64,000 nt of DNA from Oscillospiraceae bacterium (GCA_015066245.1 SVOS01000003.1:124001-188000); one strand, 5' to 3'. Positions 1 through 11,319 are shown, counted from the stretch's first letter. The notes: a model not told the origin generated them from the letters alone. Numbers and translations are program-made.

Positions 1-33
1 GCCGAGTTAAGAAAGCAGGATATAGGATGCTGA
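1..33 (+). CDS. 3' end of an unidentified upstream gene (partial)
   Basis: Frame 1 is open from the window edge and reads AELRKQDIGC before a TGA at 31-33, overlapping the start of the IspH fusion gene by 7 bases. Such overlaps are common inside operons, so this is probably the tail of a co-transcribed gene. In related Clostridia a lysophospholipid acyltransferase (plsC) or cytidylate kinase often precedes ispH-rpsA, but ten residues cannot identify it. Confidence 0.3.
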   Translation, partial: AELRKQDIGC

Positions 34-2006
34 TTAAACTTGCAGATACAGCAGGCTTTTGTTTCGGTGTAAACAGAGCCATAGATATGGTTGAAAACCT
101 GCTCTCACAGGGCAAAAAGGTTGCTACTCTCGGTCCCATAATCAATAATAGTGAGGTTGTTAACGACCTGGCAGACAGGGGTGCACCTTTTGTAAACAGT
201 CCTGACGAAGTTAACAAAGATACTATGCTTGTTATCCGTTCTCATGGTGTAGCTGAGAGTGTTTTGAATCAAATCAAAGAACTTGATATTGAATATGCAG
301 ATGCAACTTGCCCCTTTGTTCGTAAAATTCACAAAATCGTGAAAGAAGCAGGACAAAACGGCAGCACTGTAATTATTGCAGGTGACAGTAACCATCCCGA
401 GGTCAAAGGTATTATCGGTCATACCGAAGGAGAGGCATATACATTCAAAAATGAAGAAGAGCTCATAAATCTTCTGAGTATAATTCCAAAAGAGAAATTA
501 GAGAATGTTACTTTTGCCGCACAGACCACATTTGACCAAAAAGAATGGAAAAAATGTCTGAAATTCATAAAAAAAGTCTGTACAAATGCAAAAATATTTG
601 ATACAATATGTAGTGCTACGTACAGTAGGCAGGCGGAGGCCGAAAATCTGGCAAAGTCCTCTGATCTGATGATAATTGTCGGAGACACCAAAAGCTCTAA
701 TACCTCAAAGCTTTATGAGATAGCAAAGCGAAACTGTCCCGATACATTATGGATTCAGACTGCAAGTGACCTTTTGGCGGAAAGACTAAGCAATGCCCGC
801 TTAATTGGCGTAACTGCCGGTGCATCAACTCCGGCAAGGATTATAAAGGAGGTACTGGATAAAATGGAAGAAATGACAAAATCCGGTGTAACAATCGACA
901 TGGAAGAAAATTTTGAGGCTCTTTTGGAGGAGAATCTCAAAAGCTTAAATACAAACGAGAGGGTAATGGGTACTGTTATCAGCATGACTCCCACAGAGGT
1001 ATATGTTGATGTTGGCAGAAAGCAGTCAGGTTTTATTCCTGTTGACGAGCTTTCCGCTACTCCTGTAAATCATCCCAGCGAGATTTGCAAAGTTGGCGAT
1101 GAGATGGAGCTTCTTATTATGAAGACCAACGACGTTGAAGGTACAATCATGCTTTCAAAGCGCAGAGTTGACTCCAAGAAGTACTGGGAGCAGCTTGAGC
1201 AGATTGCTGAGGATAAGACTGTTATCACAGGTAAGGTAACAGAGGTTGTTAACGGCGGCGTTATCGTAGTAGCTATGGAAAACCGCGTGTTCGTTCCTGC
1301 TTCTCAGGCAACACTTAACCGCACAGAGGATCTCTCAGTTCTTCTCGGTGAAACTGTAGACCTCAGAATTCTTGAGGCTTCACAGCGCGGCAGAAGAAAG
1401 AAGTTAGTTGGTTCTATCCGTTCCGTACTTCTCGATCAGAGAAGCGAGCAGAAGGCTGCTTTCTGGGAGAATGTTAAGACTGGCGACATTTACACAGGTG
1501 TTGTTAAGTCCCTCACATCTTACGGTGCTTTTGTTGACCTCGGCGGCGTATTCGGTATGATTCACATTTCCGAGCTTTCCTGGTCCAGAATCAAGCATCC
1601 TTCTGAGGTTGTAAACGTTGGCGATACTGTTGAAGTTTACATCAAGGACATCAATACAGAGACAAACAAGATTTCTCTCGGCTTCAAGAAGGCTGAGGAC
1701 AATCCTTGGGAGATTCTTAAGAGAGATTATCCCGAAGGCACAGTTGTTAAGGCTAAGATTGCTGGTCTTACAACATTCGGTGCTTTTGCTACAATCATCC
1801 CCGGTATCGACGGTCTTATCCACATTTCTCAGCTTTCCAACAAGCGTGTTGAGAAGCCCCAGGATGTTGTTAAGGTTGGCGACGAGGTTGAGGCAAAGAT
1901 TGTTGCTATCGAGTTTGACAAGAAGCGCGTAAGCCTTTCTATGGCTGCTCTTATCGAAGACGAGGAGCCCGCTGAAGAAGTAGCTGCTGAAGAAGCTGCT
2001 GAATAA
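27..2006 (+). CDS. ispH: IspH - ribosomal protein S1 fusion (HMB-PP reductase + four S1 domains)
   Basis: Residues 1-285 are 4-hydroxy-3-methylbut-2-enyl diphosphate reductase, the last step of the MEP isoprenoid pathway. The three cysteines that hold its iron-sulfur cluster are visible at about C12 (GFCFGV), C95 (ATCPFV) and C195 (DTICSAT). From about residue 310 four S1 RNA-binding domains follow (about 310-378, 396-460, 488-555, 573-640), then an acidic Glu/Ala-rich tail. This fusion is a known feature of many Clostridia; the S1 half probably acts in translation. The start at 27 gives the canonical IspH N-terminus. Codon use changes sharply at the junction: lysine is almost always AAA in the IspH half and almost always AAG in the S1 half. 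A strong terminator follows. Confidence 0.96.
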   Translation: MLIKLADTAGFCFGVNRAIDMVENLLSQGKKVATLGPIINNSEVVNDLADRGAPFVNSPDEVNKDTMLVIRSHGVAESVLNQIKELDIEYADATCPFVRKIHKIVKEAGQNGSTVIIAGDSNHPEVKGIIGHTEGEAYTFKNEEELINLLSIIPKEKLENVTFAAQTTFDQKEWKKCLKFIKKVCTNAKIFDTICSATYSRQAEAENLAKSSDLMIIVGDTKSSNTSKLYEIAKRNCPDTLWIQTASDLLAERLSNARLIGVTAGASTPARIIKEVLDKMEEMTKSGVTIDMEENFEALLEENLKSLNTNERVMGTVISMTPTEVYVDVGRKQSGFIPVDELSATPVNHPSEICKVGDEMELLIMKTNDVEGTIMLSKRRVDSKKYWEQLEQIAEDKTVITGKVTEVVNGGVIVVAMENRVFVPASQATLNRTEDLSVLLGETVDLRILEASQRGRRKKLVGSIRSVLLDQRSEQKAAFWENVKTGDIYTGVVKSLTSYGAFVDLGGVFGMIHISELSWSRIKHPSEVVNVGDTVEVYIKDINTETNKISLGFKKAEDNPWEILKRDYPEGTVVKAKIAGLTTFGAFATIIPGIDGLIHISQLSNKRVEKPQDVVKVGDEVEAKIVAIEFDKKRVSLSMAALIEDEEPAEEVAAEEAAE

Positions 2007-2021
2007 TTAAAGCATATAATT

Positions 2022-2052
2022 GGGCATCCTTACATTAAGGATGCCCTTTTTT
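2022..2052 (+). terminator. Intrinsic terminator after ispH-rpsA
   Basis: An 11-bp perfect stem (GGGCATCCTTA paired with TAAGGATGCCC) with a 3-base loop is followed by six Ts. It lies 16 bases after the stop codon, and the next gene begins only 15 bases further on, so that gene depends on read-through or on a promoter overlapping the hairpin. Confidence 0.9.
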
Positions 2053-2066
2053 ATAAGAGGTTGTTT

Positions 2067-2618
2067 ATGTTAGAAAGAATTTCATCAGATATCAAGAGAG
2101 TTCTTGATGAATTTTTACCTTTGGCAAAAATCAAGGATGGCGGTATATTGGTGCTGGGCTTTTCAACCAGCGAAGCCGGAGGTGGACTTATCGGTCAGCA
2201 CTCAAGCCTTGAGGTAGCTGATGCCGTATACAGTGTGTTGATTTCTGAGCTTAAGGAAAGAAATATTTACCTTGCCGCTCAGTGCTGCGAGCACTTAAAC
2301 CGTGCTTTGGTCATTGAGGCTGAGCTTGCAGAAAAGCTTAACCTTGATGTCGTCAATGTTGTGCCTCAGCTTCATGCAGGCGGTGCTTCGGCAGTAACTG
2401 CTTATAAGATGTTTAAAAATCCCGTGGTGGTTGAGCATATAAAGGCTGACGCAGGTATTGATATAGGCGGTACACTTGTGGGTATGCATCTTAAAGAAGT
2501 TGCGGTACCAGTTCATACCGCTCAGAAAACCATAGGTGCGGCTACTGTGCTCTGTGCCCGGGTAAGACCTAAATTTATCGGTGGCGAAAGAGCCGTATAT
2601 AATAACGATTTGTTATGA
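2067..2618 (+). CDS. UPF0340 / YwlG family protein (TIGR01440)
   Basis: About 183 residues, the usual length of the UPF0340 (YwlG, DUF436) family. The family pattern is seen in LVLGFSTSEAGGGLIGQHSS near residue 30 and in the glycine-rich DIGGTLVGMHL near residue 135. The molecular function of this family is not established. I chose ATG 2067 because AAGAGG at 2055-2060 sits 6 bases upstream; a TTG at 2061 is in frame but too close to that site. The stop is 10 bases before the next start, suggesting co-transcription with the HD-domain gene. Confidence 0.85.
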   Translation: MLERISSDIKRVLDEFLPLAKIKDGGILVLGFSTSEAGGGLIGQHSSLEVADAVYSVLISELKERNIYLAAQCCEHLNRALVIEAELAEKLNLDVVNVVPQLHAGGASAVTAYKMFKNPVVVEHIKADAGIDIGGTLVGMHLKEVAVPVHTAQKTIGAATVLCARVRPKFIGGERAVYNNDLL

Positions 2619-2628
2619 GGTGAATGAA

Positions 2629-5198
<2,570 letters not shown>

Positions 5199-5207
5199 TT
5201 AAAATTA

Positions 5208-5243
5208 AGCCTCATGGTTTTTGCCGTGAGGCTATTATTTTTT
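5208..5243 (+). terminator. Intrinsic terminator after ligA
   Basis: A 10-bp stem (AGCCTCATGG with CCGTGAGGCT, one G-U pair) encloses a 6-base loop and is followed by ATTATTTTTT. It separates the ligA transcript from the spoIIIA operon. Confidence 0.85.
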
Positions 5244-5273
5244 GTAATAAAGTTGTCCAATTCAGCATACGTT
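5244..5273 (+). promoter_or_regulatory. Candidate sigma-E promoter for spoIIIA
   Basis: GTAATAA (5244-5250), a 15-base gap, then CATACGTT (5266-5273) resembles mother-cell sigma-E promoters (ATA-type -35, CATACA-type -10). spoIIIAA is known to be sigma-E dependent in Bacillus. The predicted transcript start lies just before the ribosome site AAGGATG at 5281, so the leader would be only about a dozen bases. Confidence 0.45.
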
Positions 5274-5292
5274 TAAGTGAAAGGATGATTTT

Positions 5293-6243
5293 ATGAACGA
5301 AGTTAAAAGCAAAAATCGGGTTATTTCTGCCGCGCTACCTCTTGTGCCAATAGTGAGAAATACACTTTCTTCGCTTCCTGAGGCAACACTTGCCACTTTG
5401 CGTGAAATAAGGCTCAGAGTCTCAAGACCTTTGTGTCTTGTTTTTGGCGAAACCTTTAAGTACATAGCAAAGAACGGTTGTCTTGTAGATACAACTCAGA
5501 ATCAAAGCGTTGTTATTTGCAGCGAACAAATGATCAATGACGCTTTCAAAAACATCTGCGGTTACTCTGTTTATTCACATATAAATGAAATCACATCAGG
5601 TTTTATTACCATGCCATACGGTCATCGTGCAGGTATATGCGGAACTGCTGTTATGAGCGAAGGTAAGATTATCAATATCAGGGACATATCATCAATTTCT
5701 ATAAGGATATCCAGAGAAGTCATTGACGCGGCATCTGATATTTCGATGCGTTTTTATAAAAGTTTTGGCGGAGTACTGATTTGTGGAGCACCCTCAAGCG
5801 GCAAAACCACTATTCTCAGAGATATGGCAAGGCTTCTTTCTACAAGGTACTCTATGCTGGTGTCAGTGGTAGATTCCAGAAACGAGCTTTCGGGTACATA
5901 TAAAGGAAAACCTCAGAACGATTTAGGATACTCCGATGTTTTGGTTTCATACCCGCGGCTCAAAGGAATCGAGCACGCCTTGCGCTCTTTGTCTCCTCAG
6001 GTAATTGTGTGTGACGAAATCGGCTCTTCCTCTGATGCCGAGGCACTGCTTTCAGCAGTAAACAGCGGTGTCAGATTTATTGCCTCTATACATGCGGCGA
6101 ACCCCGAGGAGCTTAAAAAGCGAAAATACGCCAGAGAGATTCTTGAGACAAAGGCGTTCTCAGCCATCGCATTTTTATCGGGTTCACAATCTCCCGGCAG
6201 AATCTCACGGATTATGTCTGTGGAGGATGTTTGCCGTGTATAA
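5293..6243 (+). CDS. spoIIIAA: Stage III sporulation protein AA (ATPase)
   Basis: A 316-residue protein with Walker A GAPSSGKTT near residue 167 and a Walker B-like VIVCDEIGSSSDAEAL, the layout of SpoIIIAA, a secretion-type ATPase related to type II/IV secretion motors. In Bacillus it acts on the mother-cell side to power the SpoIIIA-SpoIIQ channel that feeds the forespore. It is first of eight genes in the canonical AA-AH order, preceded by a ligA terminator and a possible sigma-E promoter. The start has AAGGATG about 5 bases upstream. Confidence 0.95.
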   Translation: MNEVKSKNRVISAALPLVPIVRNTLSSLPEATLATLREIRLRVSRPLCLVFGETFKYIAKNGCLVDTTQNQSVVICSEQMINDAFKNICGYSVYSHINEITSGFITMPYGHRAGICGTAVMSEGKIINIRDISSISIRISREVIDAASDISMRFYKSFGGVLICGAPSSGKTTILRDMARLLSTRYSMLVSVVDSRNELSGTYKGKPQNDLGYSDVLVSYPRLKGIEHALRSLSPQVIVCDEIGSSSDAEALLSAVNSGVRFIASIHAANPEELKKRKYAREILETKAFSAIAFLSGSQSPGRISRIMSVEDVCRV

Positions 6244-6733
6244 GCTCGTATTATCTGTTTTAATTGTGCTCTGTGCAACATTTCTTGGTAACAGCTTCGC
6301 GCTTAAGCTATCCATGAGACGTAAAACACTCAACATGATTGTTTCAGCCATAAGCCGTATGAAAACCTTGATTTGTTTCGGCTCTTTTGAGATTATCCGA
6401 GTTGTAAACCAATGCTTTTATTCTGAAGAATTTGATTTGCTTTGTATTAATAACCTTGATTCCGACACCTCCTACTCGGAAGCTTTTTCTCAACAGGTTC
6501 GAAATATAAGCAAAAAGTTTGCGCTTAATGATGCTGACAAGGAGTTGCTGGTGTCCTTCGGATCTGAGCTTGGCACAACTGATATAAGTGGACAGGTAGC
6601 CCACGCTGAGCTTTATCAGAATCTGTTTTTAGAGCGGCTTAGCGAGGCGAAAGAGCAAGAGACCGTAAAGTCCAGACTATATAAGGTGTTGGGATTTTCT
6701 CTCGGTTGTGCAGTTTCTTTGATTATTGCATGA
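6236..6733 (+). CDS. spoIIIAB: Stage III sporulation protein AB
   Basis: About 165 residues, the usual SpoIIIAB length, with an N-terminal membrane helix (YKLVLSVLIVLCATFLGNSF) and a soluble helical region. The family resembles type II secretion GspF-like platform proteins. I chose GTG 6236: it lies 9 bases after GGAGG (6222-6226), whereas ATG 6227 directly abuts that site. It overlaps the end of spoIIIAA by 8 bases, consistent with translational coupling. Confidence 0.88.
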   Translation: MYKLVLSVLIVLCATFLGNSFALKLSMRRKTLNMIVSAISRMKTLICFGSFEIIRVVNQCFYSEEFDLLCINNLDSDTSYSEAFSQQVRNISKKFALNDADKELLVSFGSELGTTDISGQVAHAELYQNLFLERLSEAKEQETVKSRLYKVLGFSLGCAVSLIIA

Positions 6734-6743
6734 GGTAAAATAT

Positions 6744-6938
6744 ATGGATGTTGATATGATTTTCAAAATAGCCGCTATTGGTATAATTGTTGCAATTCTT
6801 AATCAACTGTTAATAAGGAGCGGCAGAGAAGACCAGGCGTTGCTTACCACCATTGCAGGACTTGTGGTAGCTCTTATGATGGTGATAGGAGAGATATCGG
6901 ACCTGTTTGATACCATAAAGCAGGTGTTCGGATTTTGA
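6744..6938 (+). CDS. spoIIIAC: Stage III sporulation protein AC
   Basis: A 64-residue protein with two predicted membrane helices (IFKIAAIGIIVAILNQLLI and TTIAGLVVALMMVIGEISDLF), matching SpoIIIAC in length and layout. ATG 6744 has GAGGT 7 bases upstream. It lies between spoIIIAB and spoIIIAD, as in all spoIIIA operons, and probably contributes to the membrane part of the forespore feeding channel. Confidence 0.92.
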   Translation: MDVDMIFKIAAIGIIVAILNQLLIRSGREDQALLTTIAGLVVALMMVIGEISDLFDTIKQVFGF

Positions 6939-7324
6939 CAACATTGACTGTTTCTGTGGCGGCTGTGGTTGTCTCTGTTCTTGCACTTCTGCTAAAAAGG
7001 AATAATGCGGAGTACTCATTTATTCTTGCGGTTTCTGCTACGGCTATGGCTTTGATTTATTTATCAGGTTATATCATCGAAACCGTTGATGTAATTAAAG
7101 AGATTTTTTCAAAAACTTCTATAAGTATGTCTTACCTTGTGATTTTACTTAAGTGTGTGGGCATTTCGTTTATTAGTGAATTTGCATCGGATTGTTCTAA
7201 AGACGCCGGACAAGTTGCACTTTCGTCCATAGTACTTACATCAGGCAGGATATCTGTTCTTATATGTGCTTTGCCGTTATTTACTGAGCTTTTATCTATG
7301 GTTTCAGAGCTTTGCGGAGGATAA
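6935..7324 (+). CDS. spoIIIAD: Stage III sporulation protein AD
   Basis: A 129-residue, strongly hydrophobic protein with about four membrane helices, matching SpoIIIAD in position and length. It appears to start at TTG 6935, overlapping the spoIIIAC stop by 4 bases, with a weak CAGGTG about 8 bases upstream. No ATG or GTG start gives a better N-terminus. Coupled translation from spoIIIAC is likely. Confidence 0.9.
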   Translation: MTTLTVSVAAVVVSVLALLLKRNNAEYSFILAVSATAMALIYLSGYIIETVDVIKEIFSKTSISMSYLVILLKCVGISFISEFASDCSKDAGQVALSSIVLTSGRISVLICALPLFTELLSMVSELCGG

Positions 7325-7325
7325 A

Positions 7326-8453
7326 TTGAAAAGAAGTATAATTTTACTGCTGGTTTTTATTATTTTTATATTTTTAGGTTGTATCACAGTGTCAGCTGAA
7401 GACGGGGAGCTGCTTTCCGACTTTAAAGATGTATATTCCCTAAGCGATAATCTGCCCGAAGATGTCAGGTCAGAGCTTTCTAGAATCGGCATTGACGATG
7501 AGGATTATTCTACTATTAATAACCTGTCCTTTGAGGATATATTATCCTATCTTTCCGATGTATCTTACAAAGAGGCAACACAAGCCTTGCCTTCAGTCTG
7601 TGCTTGTGTTGCCGTACTGCTTATTTATTCCATGTTTTCGGGTTTATACACAAGCACTACCTCGCCTCAACTTACTTCTGTATTGTCGGTTGTGTCTGCA
7701 ATATGTATTTCCTGCATACTTATGACACCTGTTGTTTCTCTGATAAAAACCGCAGCCGATGCCATAGAAACATCTGCCAATTTTATGCTGGGGTTCATCC
7801 CCGTTATGGCTGCCATACTCGTTACATCGGGATTTGCGGTTACTTCCTCGGGTTATACCTCTATGATGCTTTTTGCAGCAGAGGGGGTTGCGCAGTTCTT
7901 TTCTCGGGTGATTTCTCCGCTTCTGAGCTCGTTTCTTGCTTTGGGAATTACATCATCTGTTGTACCTGAAATCAAAACAACCTCTATACTTAACTTTTTT
8001 CTCAAGACCATTAAGTGGTTTATGTCTTTTGTATTTACCTTGTTTACTGCGTTCTTGTCTCTCAAAACCATGTATGGTGCATCTGTTGATAACGTATCAT
8101 CACGAGCTATGAAATACACGATGTCCTCTTTTGTGCCTGTTGTTGGCGGTGCTCTCTCTGAGGCTTACAGAACTGTTCACGGAAGTATCGGTGTTCTCAG
8201 ATCAGGTGTAGGGATTTTTGTTATTATGGCGGTTTTTATTGTGTTCTTGCCTATACTTATAAAGCTTTTGATATGGCTCCTTACCATAAACCTGTGCAAA
8301 TCCTTTGCAGAAACAAGCGACCTTTCAGCACCGTCTGTTATGCTTTCTCATATCGGCAGTGTGTTGTCGCTTTTGTTGTCGGTAATAATTTGTATCGTTG
8401 CTTTGTTTGTTATTTCTACTGCTTTGATTATTTCAGCAGGGGGTAGAGCATGA
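7326..8453 (+). CDS. spoIIIAE: Stage III sporulation protein AE
   Basis: About 375 residues: a signal peptide (KRSIILLLVFIIFIFLGCITVSA, cleavage near residue 24), a soluble stretch, then about six membrane helices, the SpoIIIAE layout. TTG 7326 is chosen because GGAGG lies 5 bases upstream and the signal peptide then begins correctly; an ATG at 7266 would extend the protein 20 codons back into spoIIIAD in another frame. The family is a core membrane component of the SpoIIIA channel. Confidence 0.92.
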   Translation: MKRSIILLLVFIIFIFLGCITVSAEDGELLSDFKDVYSLSDNLPEDVRSELSRIGIDDEDYSTINNLSFEDILSYLSDVSYKEATQALPSVCACVAVLLIYSMFSGLYTSTTSPQLTSVLSVVSAICISCILMTPVVSLIKTAADAIETSANFMLGFIPVMAAILVTSGFAVTSSGYTSMMLFAAEGVAQFFSRVISPLLSSFLALGITSSVVPEIKTTSILNFFLKTIKWFMSFVFTLFTAFLSLKTMYGASVDNVSSRAMKYTMSSFVPVVGGALSEAYRTVHGSIGVLRSGVGIFVIMAVFIVFLPILIKLLIWLLTINLCKSFAETSDLSAPSVMLSHIGSVLSLLLSVIICIVALFVISTALIISAGGRA

Positions 8454-8929
8454 CGGCTTTTTCATCATCAGTAGCGATATTGTGTTGCGGGTTGCTGACT
8501 GCTTCTCTGGTCAAACTTCTTTCGCCTAAAGGCAATACAGAAAAAATAATTAAATTAGTAATCGGAATATTTGTGCTTCTTTGTCTTGTTATTTCTGTGA
8601 AAGAGGTGTTTTCGTTTATGATGTCAACATCACAATACGAGAAAAGAGCAGCAAAATCCCGGGAGCATATTGAGTCTTTGTATAATGATAAAATTCTCAA
8701 CACAACTGCACAGTATATGGCGGACTATACCCGTACTTTGTTAAGTAGCAACAACCTTAGCCCCAAAAACATCAAAGTAAAAGTAGAGGCAGATGAAAAT
8801 ATGGTTATAAATATTAAAGAAATCAGCATATATATTGATAAAGACGAAATAAAAAATAAGGACAGAATCACAGAAATTATCACAAGCGACCTTAATATCG
8901 AACCAAAAATTATTGCTGAGGAAAATTGA
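8450..8929 (+). CDS. spoIIIAF: Stage III sporulation protein AF
   Basis: A 159-residue protein with two N-terminal membrane helices (about residues 5-22 and 33-55) and a soluble C-terminal domain with the charged beta/alpha pattern of ring-forming SpoIIIAF/AG proteins. Its ATG overlaps the spoIIIAE stop (ATGA), implying coupled translation. Confidence 0.9.
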   Translation: MTAFSSSVAILCCGLLTASLVKLLSPKGNTEKIIKLVIGIFVLLCLVISVKEVFSFMMSTSQYEKRAAKSREHIESLYNDKILNTTAQYMADYTRTLLSSNNLSPKNIKVKVEADENMVINIKEISIYIDKDEIKNKDRITEIITSDLNIEPKIIAEEN

Positions 8930-9375
8930 TGAAGTTAAGAAAATTTAAAAACATATCCCAGATTCTCTCATCGGACAAAACCCGTATGGTGCTGATTGTC
9001 ACCTGCATTGCGGCGGTGTTTCTGATATTTATAAGTTCTTTTTTTGGCAAAGACAAAGAACCTAAGCTCAATACAGCAACAGAACTGGATACAAAGCAGT
9101 ATTGTGAAACTTTAAGCAACGAGCTTGTTGAAATGATAGAGAATATTGAAGGGGCAGGAAACGCAAAGGTCTTGCTTACCTTAGAGAATTCTTATGAGTA
9201 TGTATATCTTGATGACGATGAAACCTTATCAAAAATCATCGAGCCAAAAATCAGGGGTGTGGCGGTGCTCTGCAGCGGAGGAGATAATCCTGCAATAAAA
9301 GAACGTGTAAGCTTGATGCTGACAACAGTTCTTAAGTTAAATATAAGCGATGTATCAGTAAGTAAATTATCATAA
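8929..9375 (+). CDS. spoIIIAG: Stage III sporulation protein AG
   Basis: A 148-residue protein: a short cytoplasmic start, one membrane helix (VLIVTCIAAVFLIFISSFF, about residues 22-40) and an extracytoplasmic ring-building domain with the conserved ENIEGAGNAKVLLTLE and IRGVAVLCSGGDNPAIK regions. In Bacillus SpoIIIAG forms a large ring in the intermembrane space. ATG 8929 shares bases with the spoIIIAF stop and has GAGG about 7 bases upstream. Confidence 0.92.
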   Translation: MKLRKFKNISQILSSDKTRMVLIVTCIAAVFLIFISSFFGKDKEPKLNTATELDTKQYCETLSNELVEMIENIEGAGNAKVLLTLENSYEYVYLDDDETLSKIIEPKIRGVAVLCSGGDNPAIKERVSLMLTTVLKLNISDVSVSKLS

Positions 9376-9386
9376 CGGAGGCTAAT

Positions 9387-9935
9387 ATGAAAGTAAAAAG
9401 AAAACACGTAGTGCTTGCAGGTCTTGTTCTGGCACTTGGTACGGCGGTTTATGTTAATTGGAATTTATCTCAGACTCCTGATTTAAGCTCAAAAAAAGAG
9501 TTCGGCAAAGCAACCTATGTCAACAGTAACATAATCGCTACATCAGACGAAATCTCACACAAAAATAAGGACATACTCAGTGATGAACAGAAAAACTACT
9601 TTGCCAACGCCAGACTTAATAGAGACAAAATCTACGATGAAACCAGAGCGGTTGCTATGGAGGCACTGTCGATGACAGATAGCGACGAGGATATAAAGGA
9701 GTCTGCCCTTAATCAGCTTTCCAAGCTTGAAGAAACGCTTCTGAATCAGAACAGCGTAGAAAATATCCTTATGGCAAAGGGATTTACCGATTGTGTCTGT
9801 ACACTCAGCGATACCGCTGCCACAGTTATAGTACCCGAAATAAATATGAACGATAATTCTTTGTTGATTATCAAAGATGCAGTATCAAATGTCTGCACAA
9901 TCCCCTTTGAAAATATCAGTGTTGTTACAGTATAA
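9387..9935 (+). CDS. spoIIIAH: Stage III sporulation protein AH
   Basis: A 182-residue bitopic protein: N-terminal helix (VVLAGLVLALGTAVYVNW) and an extracytoplasmic region including the long helix around NARLNRDKIYDETRAVAMEA, typical of SpoIIIAH, the partner of forespore SpoIIQ. The fold is YscJ/FliF-like. GGAGG lies about 6 bases before the ATG. It is the last gene of the operon and is followed by a terminator. No spoIIQ is visible here. Confidence 0.92.
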   Translation: MKVKRKHVVLAGLVLALGTAVYVNWNLSQTPDLSSKKEFGKATYVNSNIIATSDEISHKNKDILSDEQKNYFANARLNRDKIYDETRAVAMEALSMTDSDEDIKESALNQLSKLEETLLNQNSVENILMAKGFTDCVCTLSDTAATVIVPEINMNDNSLLIIKDAVSNVCTIPFENISVVTV

Positions 9936-9939
9936 AAAT

Positions 9940-9974
9940 ACCCGGAAAGGCTTTATTTACCTTTCCGGGTGTTT
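9940..9974. terminator. Bidirectional terminator between spoIIIAH and rodA-like gene
   Basis: An 11-bp perfect stem (ACCCGGAAAGG with CCTTTCCGGGT) lies between convergent genes. A run of Ts follows on the plus side and A-rich sequence precedes it, so it can serve both strands. Confidence 0.85.
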
Positions 9975-11147
9975 TCATATTTTAATTCTTTCGTTTCGTG
10001 TATAGCTTAGTTTGATTACTTCGTTGTTTTGCTTGTGCATGTGTACACTCTGAACAAGTCCTATGCCAAAATACAGACACATGGAAGATGTACCGCCAGC
10101 ACTGAAGAAGGGAAGAGTAATACCGATAACCGGCAGAAGTCCCAGAACCATGCCTAAGTTAACAATTGTCTGAGATGCCAGCAATCCAAACATACCGTAT
10201 GCAATATAGCTGCCTAGTTTATCTCTTGCTCCAAGTCCGATGAAAAAGACTTTAACAATCATAAGAAGGAGAAGTAAAATAATAAGTATACTTCCCAAAA
10301 AGCCCATTTCTTCGCCTGCAACAGAGAAGATAAAGTCGTTTTCCTGCTCAGGAACAAAACCAACACCTGTTCTGTAGCCTTGACCTACGCCATAACCCGT
10401 AAGCTCACCGGAAGCTATTGAAACCTTGCTTTGATATTGCTGATAACCATAGTTTGTAAGTGCGTTTGAATCAAGGTCAAACAAGGCTAAAATTCTGTTT
10501 CTGTGTTCGTCATTCAAAAAGAAATTCCACAATAGCGGAAGTCCTATTGCGAGTATTGAACCAAGAGCGATAAAATATCTGCCTTGTACGCCTGCAACAA
10601 TACACATAACAAGCATAATAAAGAAGAAGATAAGTGCCGAACCGTCATCACCCTGCATGTGGATGATAACAACAGGCACACCTACGTGTAAAAGCAAACT
10701 TAAGACGCCTAAGAATGTTTTGAGTTTTCCTTTGCTTTGCAGTGTATCAATATGTTTTGCCAATGTAACAATAAAGAAAATCTTAACAAGTTCGGAAGGC
10801 TGAAAGGTAAGACCGCCCGGCAGCCTGATCCATGCTGTATCATCAGTACCGCTGATAGTGATACCGAACAGAAACACATAAATGAACAGACCAATTGACA
10901 AAATTGCCAGCAACCACCAGTACCGCGTGATATATTCATAGTCAATAACAGAAATAATAACGGCAATAATAATTCCGATACAAGCAGCCATAATCTGAGT
11001 TCTTACAAACAAACCGCCTGCTCGCTCAACCGATGACAAAAGTACGGAACTGATTACTGTGCAGCATATTACCAAAAACCACAGTATTTTATCTGTATTT
11101 ATAAAGTAATCTCCAATTGAACTAAAAAACTTTTTCAGCGTTTTCAC
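9975..11147 (-). CDS. rodA: SEDS-family peptidoglycan polymerase (RodA/FtsW/SpoVE type)
   Basis: A 390-residue membrane protein with about ten helices and SEDS signatures: PGGLTFQPSELVKIFFI near residue 115, the extracellular GYGVGQGYRTGVGFVPEQENDFIFSVAGEE block, and the C-terminal GITLPFFSAGGTS. SEDS proteins polymerise lipid II into glycan strands with a partner class B PBP. The family does not separate RodA, FtsW and SpoVE cleanly by eye; RodA is the best guess. No PBP partner is nearby. AAGGCGG lies about 6 bases before the ATG. Confidence 0.85.
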   Translation of the reverse strand: MKTLKKFFSSIGDYFINTDKILWFLVICCTVISSVLLSSVERAGGLFVRTQIMAACIGIIIAVIISVIDYEYITRYWWLLAILSIGLFIYVFLFGITISGTDDTAWIRLPGGLTFQPSELVKIFFIVTLAKHIDTLQSKGKLKTFLGVLSLLLHVGVPVVIIHMQGDDGSALIFFFIMLVMCIVAGVQGRYFIALGSILAIGLPLLWNFFLNDEHRNRILALFDLDSNALTNYGYQQYQSKVSIASGELTGYGVGQGYRTGVGFVPEQENDFIFSVAGEEMGFLGSILIILLLLLMIVKVFFIGLGARDKLGSYIAYGMFGLLASQTIVNLGMVLGLLPVIGITLPFFSAGGTSSMCLYFGIGLVQSVHMHKQNNEVIKLSYTRNERIKI

Positions 11148-11290
11148 CGCCTTTCACAAGAGAATATTATTATAACTTGTGATGAAGTAAATATCAAGCC
11201 AATTTAAATTTTAATATGGTTTTTGTTTATATTAATGAAAACCTCTTGAAGAAATTGTGCAAATATTGTCGCAATGTAAGTCTTTAGGTG

Positions 11291-11319
11291 TTGCAGAGAG
11301 AAAGGTTTTCTGCTATAAT
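11291..11319 (+). promoter_or_regulatory. Sigma-A promoter for the fhs operon
   Basis: TTGCAG (11291-11296), a 17-base spacer and TATAAT (11314-11319). The transcript would begin near 11326, giving a leader of about 40 bases before fhs. I see no riboswitch in this short leader. Confidence 0.75.
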
